NCBI RefSeq assembly: GCF_900130045.1
Contig: NZ_FQXT01000004.1
Location: 1-64,000 of the forward strand
Reading direction: 5' to 3'
Length of the DNA: 64,000 nucleotides
Source of the DNA: Leeuwenhoekiella palythoae
Lineage (GTDB): Bacteria > Bacteroidota > Bacteroidia > Flavobacteriales > Flavobacteriaceae
This document shows positions 26,192-35,474 of the stretch, in pieces. Position 1 is the first letter of the stretch. The number at the start of each line of letters is the position of its first letter. The notes under the pieces were generated by a model. It worked only from the letters and a program-made list of their open reading frames with translations, did not search any database and had not been told where the DNA came from. Made by a program: the position numbers and the translations under genes.

Positions 26192-26205
26192 GTAAAACGT
26201 TTTAC
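26192..26205. promoter_or_regulatory. Perfect 14-bp palindrome GTAAAACGTTTTAC
   Basis: A perfect dyad with an AACGTT centre, the shape typical of LacI-family operators. It sits between the brnQ-like gene and the giant gene, about 420 bp before the giant gene's start. No LacI-type gene is visible in the window, so the binding protein is unknown. Confidence 0.4.
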
Positions 26206-26260
26206 GAAATCTTACAATAAATGCATTAAAATCGGTATTTGTAACGTTTGGGTATATAAC

Positions 26261-27535
26261 TTAGCTGGGTTTCATCGCCAGTTGTGCCACGCTACCTAGT
26301 GCATAAAAAACTATGGTAGGAATAAACCATGCCACTCCATAATCAGATAATGGTAAAAGTTGTTGTAGGGGAGTAAGGGTTTCGATATTTATGCTTTGTA
26401 AAAATTCGGGGATACTAAAAAGAATACATCCCAATACTGTAACTCTAAACACCAAAGTTGAGGCATATCGTTCAGGCAAGGCATTCAGTAATATTAAAGT
26501 AATTACTAGAGGATAAATAAAAGCAAGTATTGGAACTCCAATTGTAATGATATAGGAGACTCCGGTCTGCCCGATAATGATACCGGCAATGCAGGCTAAT
26601 GTTACTGTTAGCGGGTAGATGGTTTTATTGCTTCGATTTAAACCTTGAAAGAAATCTGCAGTTCCGGTAACTACCCCTACAGCAGTTGTAAAACAGGCAA
26701 GAGCTACTAAAATGGAGAGTACAATATTTCCGGAGCTTCCCAAAGATTCATAACTTAAAAGAGTAAGTAAATCTGTGCGCGACGGTTCTTCAGTTAAATT
26801 TGAAAACAGAGAACCGGCATAGATCAGCCCGGTATAAATAAGAAGCAAACCTATTCCGGCTATGAATGCAGCTTTAAAAAGGACTTTTCTTTTTTCGGTC
26901 ACCGAACTTCCTTTGAACTTTATTTTTAGAGAGATTATGGCTAGTGCACCAATAACAATGGCGCCAATCGCATCATAGGTTTGATAACCTTCGAGAATCC
27001 CGGTGCTTACTACGTTAGTAATATGTTTATCATTCGCAATCGGTATTTCGGCAAGACAAAGGATTGCGATAATGGTGACTAAGATTAGCAAAAGCAGAGG
27101 CGTAAGATATTTACCCAGAAGGTCTAGCAGTTTTGACCGATTTAAAGCGCTTAGTAGGACCAATCCAAAATATATTGCGCTAGAAGTAAGCGAATTGATC
27201 TCAAAATAGGGCTCAATGGCCATTTCATAGGTCACAGAAGCTGTTCGAGGGCCGGGCAGTGTAACCGAAACCAGATACACTAGAATGCAAAATACGGTGC
27301 TGAATACCGGGTGAATTTTAGTCGCAAAATCTAGCATCGTTCCTTGTAAGCGTGCGTGGGCTATAACACCTAGTATAGGTATAAATACTGCGGAAATGAA
27401 AAAACCTAGAGTAACCAGAAGCCAGTGGGTGCCGCTTAAATAGCCTAAATAGGGCGGAAGGATTAAATTTCCTGCTCCAAAAAATAATGAGAATATTGCA
27501 AAACCTGTAACGAGTACTTCTTTGTTAAAACGCAT
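26261..27535 (-). CDS. brnQ: BrnQ-type branched-chain amino acid transporter
   Basis: A 424-residue inner-membrane protein of the LIVCS family, which takes up Leu, Ile and Val by cation symport. The N-terminal signature FAIFSLFFGAGNLILPP and the following TM segment are characteristic. LPGPRTASVTYEMAI and VVTGTADFFQGLNR are further family landmarks. About 12 hydrophobic segments are visible, ending in a short cytoplasmic tail. I place the start at the ATG at 27535 (MRFNKE). An upstream in-frame TTG at 27553 would add only six residues outside the family pattern. The gene is divergent from the hydrolase at 27575, only 39 bp away. Confidence 0.9.
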   Translation of the reverse strand: MRFNKEVLVTGFAIFSLFFGAGNLILPPYLGYLSGTHWLLVTLGFFISAVFIPILGVIAHARLQGTMLDFATKIHPVFSTVFCILVYLVSVTLPGPRTASVTYEMAIEPYFEINSLTSSAIYFGLVLLSALNRSKLLDLLGKYLTPLLLLILVTIIAILCLAEIPIANDKHITNVVSTGILEGYQTYDAIGAIVIGALAIISLKIKFKGSSVTEKRKVLFKAAFIAGIGLLLIYTGLIYAGSLFSNLTEEPSRTDLLTLLSYESLGSSGNIVLSILVALACFTTAVGVVTGTADFFQGLNRSNKTIYPLTVTLACIAGIIIGQTGVSYIITIGVPILAFIYPLVITLILLNALPERYASTLVFRVTVLGCILFSIPEFLQSINIETLTPLQQLLPLSDYGVAWFIPTIVFYALGSVAQLAMKPS

Positions 27536-27551
27536 ATTGCTTGTAACTTTC
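27522..27551 (+). promoter_or_regulatory. Promoter of the alpha/beta hydrolase gene
   Basis: TTG (27522-27524), 19 bp, TAACTTTC (27544-27551), one mismatch from the Bacteroidota TAnnTTTG -7 element, 23 bp before the ATG at 27575. The -33 element lies inside the start of the divergent brnQ-like gene. Confidence 0.55.
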
Positions 27552-27574
27552 AAACCGAAAGATAAAATAAAACG

Positions 27575-28339
27575 ATGCCAAATATAATTGAAAACACCCT
27601 ATTTTATGAGGAATTTGGGAATGGACCTGCGATGCTCTTACTTCACGGATTTTTAGAAAACCGAAAGATGTGGATGCCGTTTGTGCCTGAATTATCTAAG
27701 AAGCATCGGTTGGTTTTAATTGATTTGCCGGGACATGGTAAAAGTGATGTTTTAAAGGGAGCGCAAAACTTAGTACTAATGGCTGCGGAAATAAAAAAGC
27801 TAGTTGATCATCTTCAATTGAAAGATCTAAAATTTGTGGGACATTCTATGGGTGGTTATGTAGCCTTGGCCTACGCGGAACGGTTTCCGGAAGATATAAG
27901 CGGAATTTGTTTGCTCAATTCGACACCTAAAGCAGATACCGCCGAGCGCGTTGCATTGCGTGAACATGGAATTACTGTAGCTCAAAAAAACTATCACGCT
28001 TTAGTATCTATGTCAGTGGCTAACCTATTTTCACAGCATTTAAGAAGTCGGTTAACCGAAGTGATACAAATTACAAAGCAAGAAGCGCTACAGACTCCAC
28101 TTGAGGGGTATATCAATTCTCAAAAGGCGATGGCCATAAGAGACGATTCCACAGAATTCTGGAAAAACGGGAGTTTTAAAAAAATGATGATTTTAGGCGC
28201 TCATGATACTTTGATTCGTGCTGAAGATTTGAAATGTGAGTTTACGGAATACGATGTGCAAATAGACGTTTTAGAGGGCGGTCATATGCTTGCCATTGAA
28301 AATTTTGAGGGGGTATTGGCAATATTGAAGCAATTTTAA
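27575..28339 (+). CDS. Alpha/beta-fold hydrolase
   Basis: A 254-residue cytoplasmic hydrolase. The oxyanion-hole motif LLLHGF (residues 21-26) is followed by DLPGHGKSD (50-58). The nucleophile elbow GHSMGG places the catalytic Ser at residue 91. GAHDTLI probably supplies the acid and the C-terminal EGGHMLAIEN supplies the catalytic His. The layout resembles the MenH/BioH-like group of small esterases. The substrate cannot be told from sequence, and no menaquinone or biotin genes are adjacent. It stands alone, divergent from brnQ, with 200 bp of non-coding sequence after it. Confidence 0.88.
   Translation: MPNIIENTLFYEEFGNGPAMLLLHGFLENRKMWMPFVPELSKKHRLVLIDLPGHGKSDVLKGAQNLVLMAAEIKKLVDHLQLKDLKFVGHSMGGYVALAYAERFPEDISGICLLNSTPKADTAERVALREHGITVAQKNYHALVSMSVANLFSQHLRSRLTEVIQITKQEALQTPLEGYINSQKAMAIRDDSTEFWKNGSFKKMMILGAHDTLIRAEDLKCEFTEYDVQIDVLEGGHMLAIENFEGVLAILKQF
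27579..27586 (-). promoter_or_regulatory. -7 element of the brnQ-like gene
   Basis: TATATTTG on the minus strand, a perfect TAnnTTTG, 43 bp upstream of the brnQ ATG. It lies inside the first codons of the divergent hydrolase gene. No TTG is found at the expected -33 spacing. Confidence 0.4.
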
Positions 28340-28541
28340 GGTTGTAAACGTGTATTGTTTCTTATAAAGTTCTGAATATGAGGTCAAAATTTTAACAGAT
28401 TAAAGATATACCGCTTCCATTTTAAGAATTTTTCAAATAAATGACGTAATGCAGAAAATAGGTCTTTTAAACGTATAAAAAATGCTTTTTGACGTTTATT
28501 TTGTTAAATTCGTCAAGCTAACTTCATAAAATTCCCTTAAA

Positions 28542-28787
28542 ATGAATTTACAAAGCCCTACGAGAAATCCATTAAAGCGATTACGATGTAAACTTTTTGG
28601 TCACAATTATAATTTATTGCGCCAGTATCAAACCAATAAAAAGGAATATGAATGCTCTTGTTGTAAACAGCAATTTACAGAAGATGAGCACGGTTATCTT
28701 GCCCCATTAACCCCAAAGTTGCGCCGCATCAATGAGGTTATGGAGAAGTTTTATCTATTCAAGCACGCGCGTAGGCAGTCTGCTTAA
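28542..28787 (+). CDS. Small zinc-finger-like protein (DUF1660-type pattern)
   Basis: An 81-residue basic protein. Cys16 in LRCKLFGH, His21 and a C-x2-C pair in CSCC (Cys38 and Cys41) make a plausible single zinc site. The RCKLFGH ... YEC..C arrangement resembles small DUF1660-type proteins. The C-terminal half is Lys/Arg-rich and has no other motif. It ends only 6 bp from the convergent thiL gene. Function unknown. Confidence 0.65.
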   Translation: MNLQSPTRNPLKRLRCKLFGHNYNLLRQYQTNKKEYECSCCKQQFTEDEHGYLAPLTPKLRRINEVMEKFYLFKHARRQSA

Positions 28788-28793
28788 AATAAA

Positions 28794-29846
28794 TTATTCT
28801 TCATTTTTAAGTGCATTCCATCCCCTGGCTACAATAGGTATTGAGGTGTTTGCTCTCGTAATTAAATTCATTCCGTCGTGCTCCGGCGTCACGTGGCCGA
28901 TCACTGTAAGGTGTGGGTTTCCTTTAATCTTATCATAATCCTCCTGATTGATGGTGAATAAGAGTTCGTAATCTTCACCACCGCTCAAGGCTACCGTGGT
29001 ACTATCAAGTTCAAACTCCTCGCAAGTCTGAATGAGTTGCGGATCAAGTGGAATTTTCTCTTCATAAAGCCTGATTCCGGTCTTAGAGCTTTTACACAGA
29101 TGAATAATCTCAGAAGAGAGTCCGTCACTGATGTCGATCATTGAAGTAGGCTGCACCTTAATTTTCTTCAGTAGTTCTACAATGTCTTTACGCGCTTCCG
29201 GTTTTAATTGACGTTCTACCAAATAAGCGTAGGGTTCTAAATCAGGCTGCGCATTAGGATTAACTTTATATACTTGTTTTTCTCGCTCTAAAACCTGGAG
29301 TCCCATATACGAGGCACCTAAATCACCTGAAACAACGAGCAGATCTCCGTCTTTTGCGCCGCTTCTTTTTACGAGCTGTTTTGGTTCTGCTTGACCTAAT
29401 GCGGTTACACTGATTAAAAGTCCCGTCGTGCTTGATGTGGTGTCGCCACCTATTAGATCTACGTTGTAGATAGAGCAAGCGAGTTCAATTCCTGCGTAAA
29501 GTTCTTCAAGCGCTTCCAATGGAAACCGATTAGATACTGCAATTGAAACGGTGATCTGAGTAGCTTCGGCATTCATAGCATAGACGTCAGATAAATTTAC
29601 CATAACAGCCTTGTAGCCTAAATGTTTCAGCGGCATAAAACTCAAATCAAAATGCACACCTTCAACCAGCAGATCAGTAGTGACTACAAGTTGGTTCTCC
29701 TTTGGGTTAATTACCGCGGCATCATCCCCAATGCCGGTTACGGTGCTTGATTGTTTGATTTTAAACGTTTGGGTAAGGTGATTTATTAAACCAAATTCTC
29801 CCAGATCGCTTAGTGAAGTGCGTGATTCATCTTTATTTTCAAACAT
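28794..29846 (-). CDS. thiL: Thiamine-monophosphate kinase
   Basis: A 350-residue cytoplasmic enzyme that phosphorylates thiamine monophosphate to thiamine diphosphate with ATP. The family signatures are in order: GEFGLI near the N-terminus, GIGDDAAV, TTDLLVEGVHFD, NLSDVYAMNA, IGGDTTSS, SGDLGASYMGL, DISDGLSSE and SGGEDYELLF. Length and order are typical of ThiL of the PurM/AIR-synthase superfamily. No other thiamine genes are adjacent. It has its own promoter-like element at 29866-29894 and converges with the small gene at 28542. Confidence 0.95.
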   Translation of the reverse strand: MFENKDESRTSLSDLGEFGLINHLTQTFKIKQSSTVTGIGDDAAVINPKENQLVVTTDLLVEGVHFDLSFMPLKHLGYKAVMVNLSDVYAMNAEATQITVSIAVSNRFPLEALEELYAGIELACSIYNVDLIGGDTTSSTTGLLISVTALGQAEPKQLVKRSGAKDGDLLVVSGDLGASYMGLQVLEREKQVYKVNPNAQPDLEPYAYLVERQLKPEARKDIVELLKKIKVQPTSMIDISDGLSSEIIHLCKSSKTGIRLYEEKIPLDPQLIQTCEEFELDSTTVALSGGEDYELLFTINQEDYDKIKGNPHLTVIGHVTPEHDGMNLITRANTSIPIVARGWNALKNEE

Positions 29847-29865
29847 AACAGTTTCTTTAAAAGCG

Positions 29866-29894
29866 CAAATTTAATGGGAATATGTCAAAAGCAA
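29866..29894 (-). promoter_or_regulatory. Promoter of thiL
   Basis: On the minus strand, TTG (29892-29894), 18 bp, TAAATTTG (29866-29873), a full match to the Bacteroidota consensus, 19 bp before the thiL ATG. Confidence 0.6.
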
Positions 29895-30066
29895 GCATGA
29901 GACTGCTTTAAATAATCGAAGTGCGTTTTTGTAATATTTTAATCCAATCTGGATTTTGAATAGAAGTTTACCGTGATGTGCTGCCATGGCGAATTATATA
30001 TATTTAGTCTATAAAAGCATAAAATAGTTTAATGTAAGGATGTATGGTAAAACCCTACTTAAATGG

Positions 30067-30074
30067 TATATTTG
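30067..30074 (+). promoter_or_regulatory. -7 element of the suf operon
   Basis: TATATTTG, a perfect TAnnTTTG, 18 bp before the ATG of the first suf gene at 30093. No clear TTG at -33. It is the only good promoter-like site seen ahead of the operon. Confidence 0.5.
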
Positions 30075-30092
30075 CAACAAGTAAAATGAATT

Positions 30093-30422
30093 ATGATTAA
30101 AGTAAGTGAAAGCGCAAAAAAGAAGATAGCTGTTCTTATGACTGAGGATGGTTATGATCCTAGCACAGACTATGTTAGGGTTGGCGTGAAGAGTGGTGGA
30201 TGCAGTGGCTTATCATATGATTTGAAATTCGATAAGAGTAAAGCTGAAGAAGACAAACTCTTTGAAGATAACAACATAAAGTTAATAGTAGATAAGCGCA
30301 GTTTTCTCTACTTGATTGGTACCACGCTTGAATATAGCGGTGGGTTAAATGGTAAGGGTTTTGTTTTTAATAACCCTAACGCACAACGTACCTGCGGTTG
30401 TGGAGAAAGTTTTTCATTGTAA
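30093..30422 (+). CDS. sufA: HesB/IscA/SufA-family iron-sulfur carrier
   Basis: A 109-residue A-type carrier that receives Fe-S clusters from the SufBCD scaffold and hands them to apoproteins. The three conserved ligand cysteines are visible: Cys37 in SGGCSGLSY and Cys101/Cys103 in the C-terminal CGCGESF. Length and spacing are standard. It is the first gene of the suf operon, 40 bp before sufB. The symbol follows its operon position; IscA or ErpA would be equally fair by sequence. Confidence 0.9.
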   Translation: MIKVSESAKKKIAVLMTEDGYDPSTDYVRVGVKSGGCSGLSYDLKFDKSKAEEDKLFEDNNIKLIVDKRSFLYLIGTTLEYSGGLNGKGFVFNNPNAQRTCGCGESFSL

Positions 30423-30462
30423 TTAGATTAAACCTGTTTTTATAACAGATTAGATAAAGTAT

Positions 30463-31908
30463 ATGGCGTACACAGAAGACGACTTAGAGAAAGAATTAGC
30501 CACCAAAGAATATAAATACGGCTTTTATACAGATATTGAATCTGAAACTTTTCCGGTTGGGCTTAACGAGGATATTGTGAGAGCGATTTCTAAGAAAAAA
30601 GAAGAGCCTGAATGGATGACTGAATGGCGTATTGAAGCTTTCAGGTATTGGCAAACCCTTGAGGAGCCAGAATGGGCAAATGTGCATTATGAGAAACCTG
30701 ATTTTCAGAACATCTCTTACTATTCTGCGCCTTCAAAAAAGCCTAAATATGATAGTCTAGATGAGGTGGATCCAGAATTGTTAGATACGTTTAAACGTTT
30801 AGGTATTTCTATCGATGAGCAAAAGAAACTTGCCGGTGTGGCAGTTGATGTTGTGATGGATTCTGTTTCGGTAACTACTACTTTCAAGAAAACACTAGCG
30901 GAAAAGGGAATTATTTTCTGTTCTATTTCTGAAGCGATTAAGGAACACCCTGAGCTGGTAAAGAAATACATTGGTACAGTAGTTCCTAAAAAGGATAACT
31001 TCTATGCTGCTTTAAATAGTGCTGTTTTTAGTGATGGTTCATTCTGTTATATCCCTAAAGGCGTCCGTTGCCCAATGGAACTTTCAACGTATTTCAGAAT
31101 TAACCAAGCAGGAACTGGTCAATTTGAACGCACGCTTGTAGTTGCAGATGAAGGCAGTTATGTGAGTTACTTAGAAGGCTGTACGGCGCCATCACGTGAC
31201 GAGAATCAATTGCACGCTGCAGTTGTTGAACTGATCGCGCTAGATGATGCTGAAATTAAATATTCTACTGTACAAAACTGGTATCCTGGTAATGATGAAG
31301 GAAAAGGTGGTGTTTACAATTTTGTGACCAAGCGTGGACTTTGTGAAAAAAATGCGAAGATCTCTTGGACACAAGTTGAAACCGGTAGTGCTGTAACTTG
31401 GAAATATCCAAGTTGTGTGTTGAAAGGAGATAACTCGATTGGTGAATTTTACTCGATCGCGGTTACTAACAATTTTCAGCAGGCAGATACGGGTACTAAG
31501 ATGATTCACTTAGGTAAGAATACTAAGAGTACGATCATTTCTAAAGGTATTTCGGCGGGGCAATCTCAAAACAGTTATCGCGGTTTGGTTCAAATCAATA
31601 GCAGAGCAGAAAATGCGCGTAACTTCTCGCAGTGTGATTCACTATTGATGGGGAATAAATGTGGTGCACATACCTTCCCGTACATCGAAGCTAAAAATAA
31701 ATCGGCTAAAGTAGAGCACGAGGCAACTACCAGTAAAATTGGTGAAGACCAAATCTTTTACTGTAACCAACGTGGAATTGACACTGAAAAAGCAATTGCG
31801 TTGATCGTTAATGGTTTTAGTAAAGAAGTGCTAAACAAACTTCCGATGGAGTTTGCGGTAGAAGCTCAAAAATTATTGGAAATTTCACTCGAAGGTTCCG
31901 TAGGATAA
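30463..31908 (+). CDS. sufB: Fe-S cluster assembly scaffold SufB
   Basis: A 481-residue subunit of the SufBC2D scaffold on which Fe-S clusters are built. SufB landmarks are [75 protein letters not shown] and the C-terminal [17 protein letters not shown]. In this family a C-terminal Cys (here in FYCNQRG) and partner residues on SufD take part in cluster formation. Its paralogue SufD lies two genes downstream. Typical full length. Confidence 0.97.
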   Translation: MAYTEDDLEKELATKEYKYGFYTDIESETFPVGLNEDIVRAISKKKEEPEWMTEWRIEAFRYWQTLEEPEWANVHYEKPDFQNISYYSAPSKKPKYDSLDEVDPELLDTFKRLGISIDEQKKLAGVAVDVVMDSVSVTTTFKKTLAEKGIIFCSISEAIKEHPELVKKYIGTVVPKKDNFYAALNSAVFSDGSFCYIPKGVRCPMELSTYFRINQAGTGQFERTLVVADEGSYVSYLEGCTAPSRDENQLHAAVVELIALDDAEIKYSTVQNWYPGNDEGKGGVYNFVTKRGLCEKNAKISWTQVETGSAVTWKYPSCVLKGDNSIGEFYSIAVTNNFQQADTGTKMIHLGKNTKSTIISKGISAGQSQNSYRGLVQINSRAENARNFSQCDSLLMGNKCGAHTFPYIEAKNKSAKVEHEATTSKIGEDQIFYCNQRGIDTEKAIALIVNGFSKEVLNKLPMEFAVEAQKLLEISLEGSVG

Positions 31909-31959
31909 AACAAAATAAGAACATCAGAAAAAGGCATTGAAGCCCAAAGAATATAGAAT

Positions 31960-32712
31960 ATGTTAGAGATAAAAAATCTGAATGCAGGTATAGAAGATAA
32001 AGACATTCTAAAAGGAATTGATCTTAAAGTTAACGCAGGTGAAGTGCACGCTATTATGGGGCCTAACGGGTCAGGTAAAAGTACCTTGTCGTCTGTTATT
32101 GCCGGTAAAGAGGAATATGAGGTAAACGGTGGAGATATTATTTTTGAGGGTGAGTCTATGCTCGAGTTAGATGCTGAAGAGCGTGCGCACAAAGGTGTGT
32201 TCTTATCTTTTCAGTATCCTGTAGAGATCCCGGGAGTATCGGTTACCAATTTTATCAAAACAGCGATCAACGAAACGCGTAAAGCTAAAGGTCTTGAAGA
32301 TATGCCGGCGAGCGATATGCTAAAAATGATTCGTGAGAAATCTGAACTTTTAGAGATTGATCGTAAGTTTTTATCACGCTCATTAAACGAAGGTTTTTCG
32401 GGTGGAGAGAAAAAACGTAACGAGATCTTTCAGATGGCGATGTTAGAGCCAAAATTGGCTATTCTTGACGAGACTGATTCAGGATTAGATATTGATGCAT
32501 TACGTATCGTTTCTAATGGTGTGAATAAATTACGCAGTAAAGATAACGCAGTGGTGGTGATCACGCACTATCAGCGTCTTTTAGAGTACATTGTTCCTGA
32601 TTTCGTACACGTTTTAGTAGATGGAAAGATCGTAAAATCCGGCGGAAAAGAGTTAGCGCTTGAGTTAGAAGAAAAAGGATACGATTGGGTAAAAGCTGAG
32701 CTTACTGCTTAG
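31960..32712 (+). CDS. sufC: Fe-S cluster assembly ATPase SufC
   Basis: A 250-residue ABC-type ATPase that drives conformational change of the SufBCD complex. Walker [10 protein letters not shown] is at residues 34-42. The ABC signature is [11 protein letters not shown], and Walker B is [12 protein letters not shown], the SufC-specific variant. It lacks membrane segments, as expected for this soluble ABC protein. It lies 51 bp after sufB and 98 bp before sufD. Confidence 0.97.
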   Translation: MLEIKNLNAGIEDKDILKGIDLKVNAGEVHAIMGPNGSGKSTLSSVIAGKEEYEVNGGDIIFEGESMLELDAEERAHKGVFLSFQYPVEIPGVSVTNFIKTAINETRKAKGLEDMPASDMLKMIREKSELLEIDRKFLSRSLNEGFSGGEKKRNEIFQMAMLEPKLAILDETDSGLDIDALRIVSNGVNKLRSKDNAVVVITHYQRLLEYIVPDFVHVLVDGKIVKSGGKELALELEEKGYDWVKAELTA

Positions 32713-32715
32713 TGC

Positions 32716-32739
32716 GTTCAAGTTTAAATACGCTTGAAC
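32716..32739 (+). other. Intercistronic hairpin between sufC and sufD
   Basis: GTTCAAG (32716-32722) and CTTGAAC (32733-32739) are perfect reverse complements around a 10-nt loop, starting 3 nt after the sufC stop codon. There is no U-run, so it is not a canonical terminator; it could stabilise or process the transcript. Confidence 0.35.
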
Positions 32740-32810
32740 ATTAAAATGTATAAAGTTGTTAGAGTAAAAGTGACTTTTGACTTTTTCAACTTTGAATATT
32801 AAATTGAATT

Positions 32811-34124
32811 ATGAGTTTAAAAGATAAATTATTATCATCATACTTGACTTTTCAAGAGAATACATCTTTTGATAACAGTATTCTTGATATTAAAGATCAG
32901 GCTATAAAAGTTTTTGAGACTGAAGGTTTTCCGAGTAAAAAAGATGAAAACTGGAAGTATACCTCATTAAATTCAGTTACAAAGCCTGATTATAGCTTGG
33001 CAGCAACCGGTGATGATGCGATTGAATTTAAAGATGTAAAACAATATTTTCTAAATGATATTGACACCTTTAAGATCGTATTTATTGATGGTGTTTACAG
33101 TTCGTATCTTTCTGAAACTACACACGATGGTGTTGATGTTTGTCTCTTGAGTTCAGCGCTTACTAAGCCTAAGTTCAAGCAGGTTATTGATGTGTATTTT
33201 AATAAAATTGCCAAGAACGAAAGTCTTACTGCTTTAAATACTGCTTTTGCTAAAGAGGGTGCTTACATCTATGTACCTAAGAGTATGGCGGTAAACAAAC
33301 CTATACAGATCGTGCATTTATCAACCGGTAATGAGGCAAATCTTATGCTTCAGCCGCGTAACTTGATTGTTGCTGAAGAGAATGCCGAAGTACAAGTGAT
33401 TGAGCGTCACCAGAGTTTGAGTTCAAATGCTGTATTTACCAATTCTGTTACTGAAATTTATGCGGGTAAACACGCTCGTGTAGACTATTATAAGATCCAA
33501 AATGACAAAGAAAATGCGTCATTAATTGATAATTCGCATATTGATCAGCAGGAGTCTAGTGAGGTTTCGGTGCATACCTTTTCTTTTGGTGGAAAGCTTA
33601 CCCGTAATAATTTGAATTATTACCAAAATGGTGAGCACATCAACTCTATTCTAAAAGGGGTTACCATCATTGAAGATAAGCAACACGTAGATCACAATAC
33701 TTTAGTACACCACAAGCAGCCTAACTGCGAAAGTCATCAAGATTACAAAGGTATTTTTGATGATAAATCTACCGGGGTTTTCAACGGTAAGGTGGTTGTA
33801 GATGCTATTGCGCAAAAGATCAATGCATACCAATCTAATAATAACATTTTGGTTAGCGATAAAGCTTCGATCAACTCAAAACCTCAGTTGGAGATTTTTG
33901 CCGATGATGTTCGTTGTTCACACGGTTGTACCATTGGTCAGCTTGATGAAGATGCTTTATTCTATATGCGTACCCGTGGAATTGGTAAGAAAGAAGGTAG
34001 AGCATTATTGATGTATGCCTTTGCTAACAATGTTTTAGAAAGTGTGAAAATTCCACAGTTAAAAGCACGCATCACTAATCTTATTGCCGAAAAACTAGGC
34101 GTTAATATTGGTTTTGATCTCTAG
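32811..34124 (+). CDS. sufD: Fe-S cluster assembly protein SufD
   Basis: A 437-residue partner of SufB. The N-terminal part contains GFPSKKDENWKYT, the usual SufD N-terminal motif. The C-terminal beta-helix half carries HQDYKGIFDDKSTGVFNGKV, ASINSKPQLEIFADDVRCSHG and ALFYMRTRGIGKKEGRALL, which define the SufB/SufD core family. The His and Cys in RCSHG are conserved. Full length. The SufB-SufC-SufD order is the usual operon order. Confidence 0.96.
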   Translation: MSLKDKLLSSYLTFQENTSFDNSILDIKDQAIKVFETEGFPSKKDENWKYTSLNSVTKPDYSLAATGDDAIEFKDVKQYFLNDIDTFKIVFIDGVYSSYLSETTHDGVDVCLLSSALTKPKFKQVIDVYFNKIAKNESLTALNTAFAKEGAYIYVPKSMAVNKPIQIVHLSTGNEANLMLQPRNLIVAEENAEVQVIERHQSLSSNAVFTNSVTEIYAGKHARVDYYKIQNDKENASLIDNSHIDQQESSEVSVHTFSFGGKLTRNNLNYYQNGEHINSILKGVTIIEDKQHVDHNTLVHHKQPNCESHQDYKGIFDDKSTGVFNGKVVVDAIAQKINAYQSNNNILVSDKASINSKPQLEIFADDVRCSHGCTIGQLDEDALFYMRTRGIGKKEGRALLMYAFANNVLESVKIPQLKARITNLIAEKLGVNIGFDL

Positions 34125-34144
34125 ACAAGACTTTTTTGTCTTGT
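34125..34144 (+). other. Intercistronic hairpin between sufD and sufS
   Basis: ACAAGAC (34125-34131), six T, GTCTTGT (34138-34144): a perfect 7-bp stem immediately after the sufD stop codon. No downstream U-run, so attenuation or mRNA processing is more likely than termination. Confidence 0.4.
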
Positions 34145-34169
34145 AAGTAACTCGTCAAAAATTGTACAT

Positions 34170-35408
34170 ATGGCTACTGCTAGTACTACATCAACCTTAG
34201 ATGTCTTAAGAATACGCAAAGATTTTCCTATTCTAAACCGAAAGGTTAACGGGCAGCCATTGGTTTATTTTGATAATGCTGCGACTTCTCAGACGCCACA
34301 GCAAGTGATCGATGTGATCGTTGATTATTATTCTAACTATAACGCAAATATACACCGAGGGGTGCACGCCTTATCGCAAGAAGCTACCGATGCTTATGAG
34401 CAGGCGCGTATAAAATTGCAAAAACATTTTAATATACCTAACGCGTATCAAACGCTTTTTACTTCGGGAACTACACACGGGATCAATATCGTAGCTTCAG
34501 GGTTTGCTGAGATTTTAAAAGCGGGAGACGAGATTATTGTTTCGGCATTAGAGCATCACTCGAATATTGTGCCGTGGCAAATGCTTTGCGAAAAAACCGG
34601 TGCGACGCTTAAAGTCATCCCAATGACTACAAGTGGCGAACTTGACATGGAAGGATTTGATGCAATACTTTCGGAGAAGACTAAATTGGTTTTTGTCAAT
34701 CACGTGAGCAATGCTTTAGGAACTGTAAATCCTATTGAAGAAATCATTACCAAAACCCACCAAGTTGGTGGTGCTGTATTAGTTGATGGGGCGCAAGCTT
34801 CACCACATATTAAAGCAAATGTTCAAGCTTTGGATGTAGATTTCTACGTCGTTTCCGGGCATAAAATGTGCGGTCCTACCGGAATAGGAATGCTTTATGG
34901 AAAGGAAAAATGGCTTGAAAAACTTCCCCCGTATCAAGGAGGAGGGGAAATGATTGACCAAGTTACCTTTGAGAAAACTACTTATGCAGGATTACCTCAT
35001 AAATTTGAAGCGGGGACTCCCAATATTTGTGGTGGAATAGCTTTTGGTGCGGCCATTGATTATATGAATGCCATAGGTTTTGAGCATATTGCTGCTTATG
35101 AGCACGAGTTGCTCACTTACGCAACACAAAAACTTCAAGAGATCGAAGGATTGCGCATCTATGGTGAATCTAAACATAAAACGGCTGTAATCTCATTTAA
35201 TATTGGTGATATTCACCCGTATGATATCGGCACTATCTTAGACAAGTTGGGTGTTGCGGTGCGTACCGGTCATCATTGTGCACAACCTATTATGGACTTC
35301 TACAAAATTCCCGGAACGGTAAGAGCTTCGTTTTCTTTCTACAACACTAAAGAGGAAATAGATATTTTTGTGAATGCTGTGCGCAAGGCAAAAAGTATGT
35401 TGGGCTAA
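34170..35408 (+). CDS. sufS: Cysteine desulfurase SufS
   Basis: A 412-residue pyridoxal-phosphate enzyme that takes sulfur from cysteine and passes it as persulfide to SufE. The PLP-binding Lys is Lys232 in VSGHKMCGP. The catalytic persulfide Cys is Cys370 in RTGHHCAQP, the group II (SufS) motif. DNAATSQTP and NIHRGVHALS near the N-terminus are diagnostic. The partner sufE lies two genes downstream, with a small lipoprotein gene between them. Confidence 0.97.
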   Translation: MATASTTSTLDVLRIRKDFPILNRKVNGQPLVYFDNAATSQTPQQVIDVIVDYYSNYNANIHRGVHALSQEATDAYEQARIKLQKHFNIPNAYQTLFTSGTTHGINIVASGFAEILKAGDEIIVSALEHHSNIVPWQMLCEKTGATLKVIPMTTSGELDMEGFDAILSEKTKLVFVNHVSNALGTVNPIEEIITKTHQVGGAVLVDGAQASPHIKANVQALDVDFYVVSGHKMCGPTGIGMLYGKEKWLEKLPPYQGGGEMIDQVTFEKTTYAGLPHKFEAGTPNICGGIAFGAAIDYMNAIGFEHIAAYEHELLTYATQKLQEIEGLRIYGESKHKTAVISFNIGDIHPYDIGTILDKLGVAVRTGHHCAQPIMDFYKIPGTVRASFSFYNTKEEIDIFVNAVRKAKSMLG

Positions 35409-35474
35409 ATTTAACCTTTAGTCTGGTGCATGTTTAAGCGATTACTAGTAATTTCACTCTTAAAACGTTAAGAT

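Larger units (their letters stand above)
25773..26260. other. 488-bp AT-rich non-coding region upstream of the giant gene
   Basis: No credible gene is seen. It holds a possible promoter for the giant gene at 25823-25854, an 11-bp AT inverted repeat with a 2-nt loop at 26107-26130, and a perfect 14-bp palindrome at 26192-26205. The brnQ-like gene ends at 26261 on the same strand, so this region must both terminate that transcript and start the giant one. Confidence 0.6.

Noticed and set aside
27536-27553. TTG start for the BrnQ-like protein at 27553
   Set aside because: It adds six residues not typical of the family; the ATG at 27535 fits the conserved N-terminus and leaves room for the divergent promoters.
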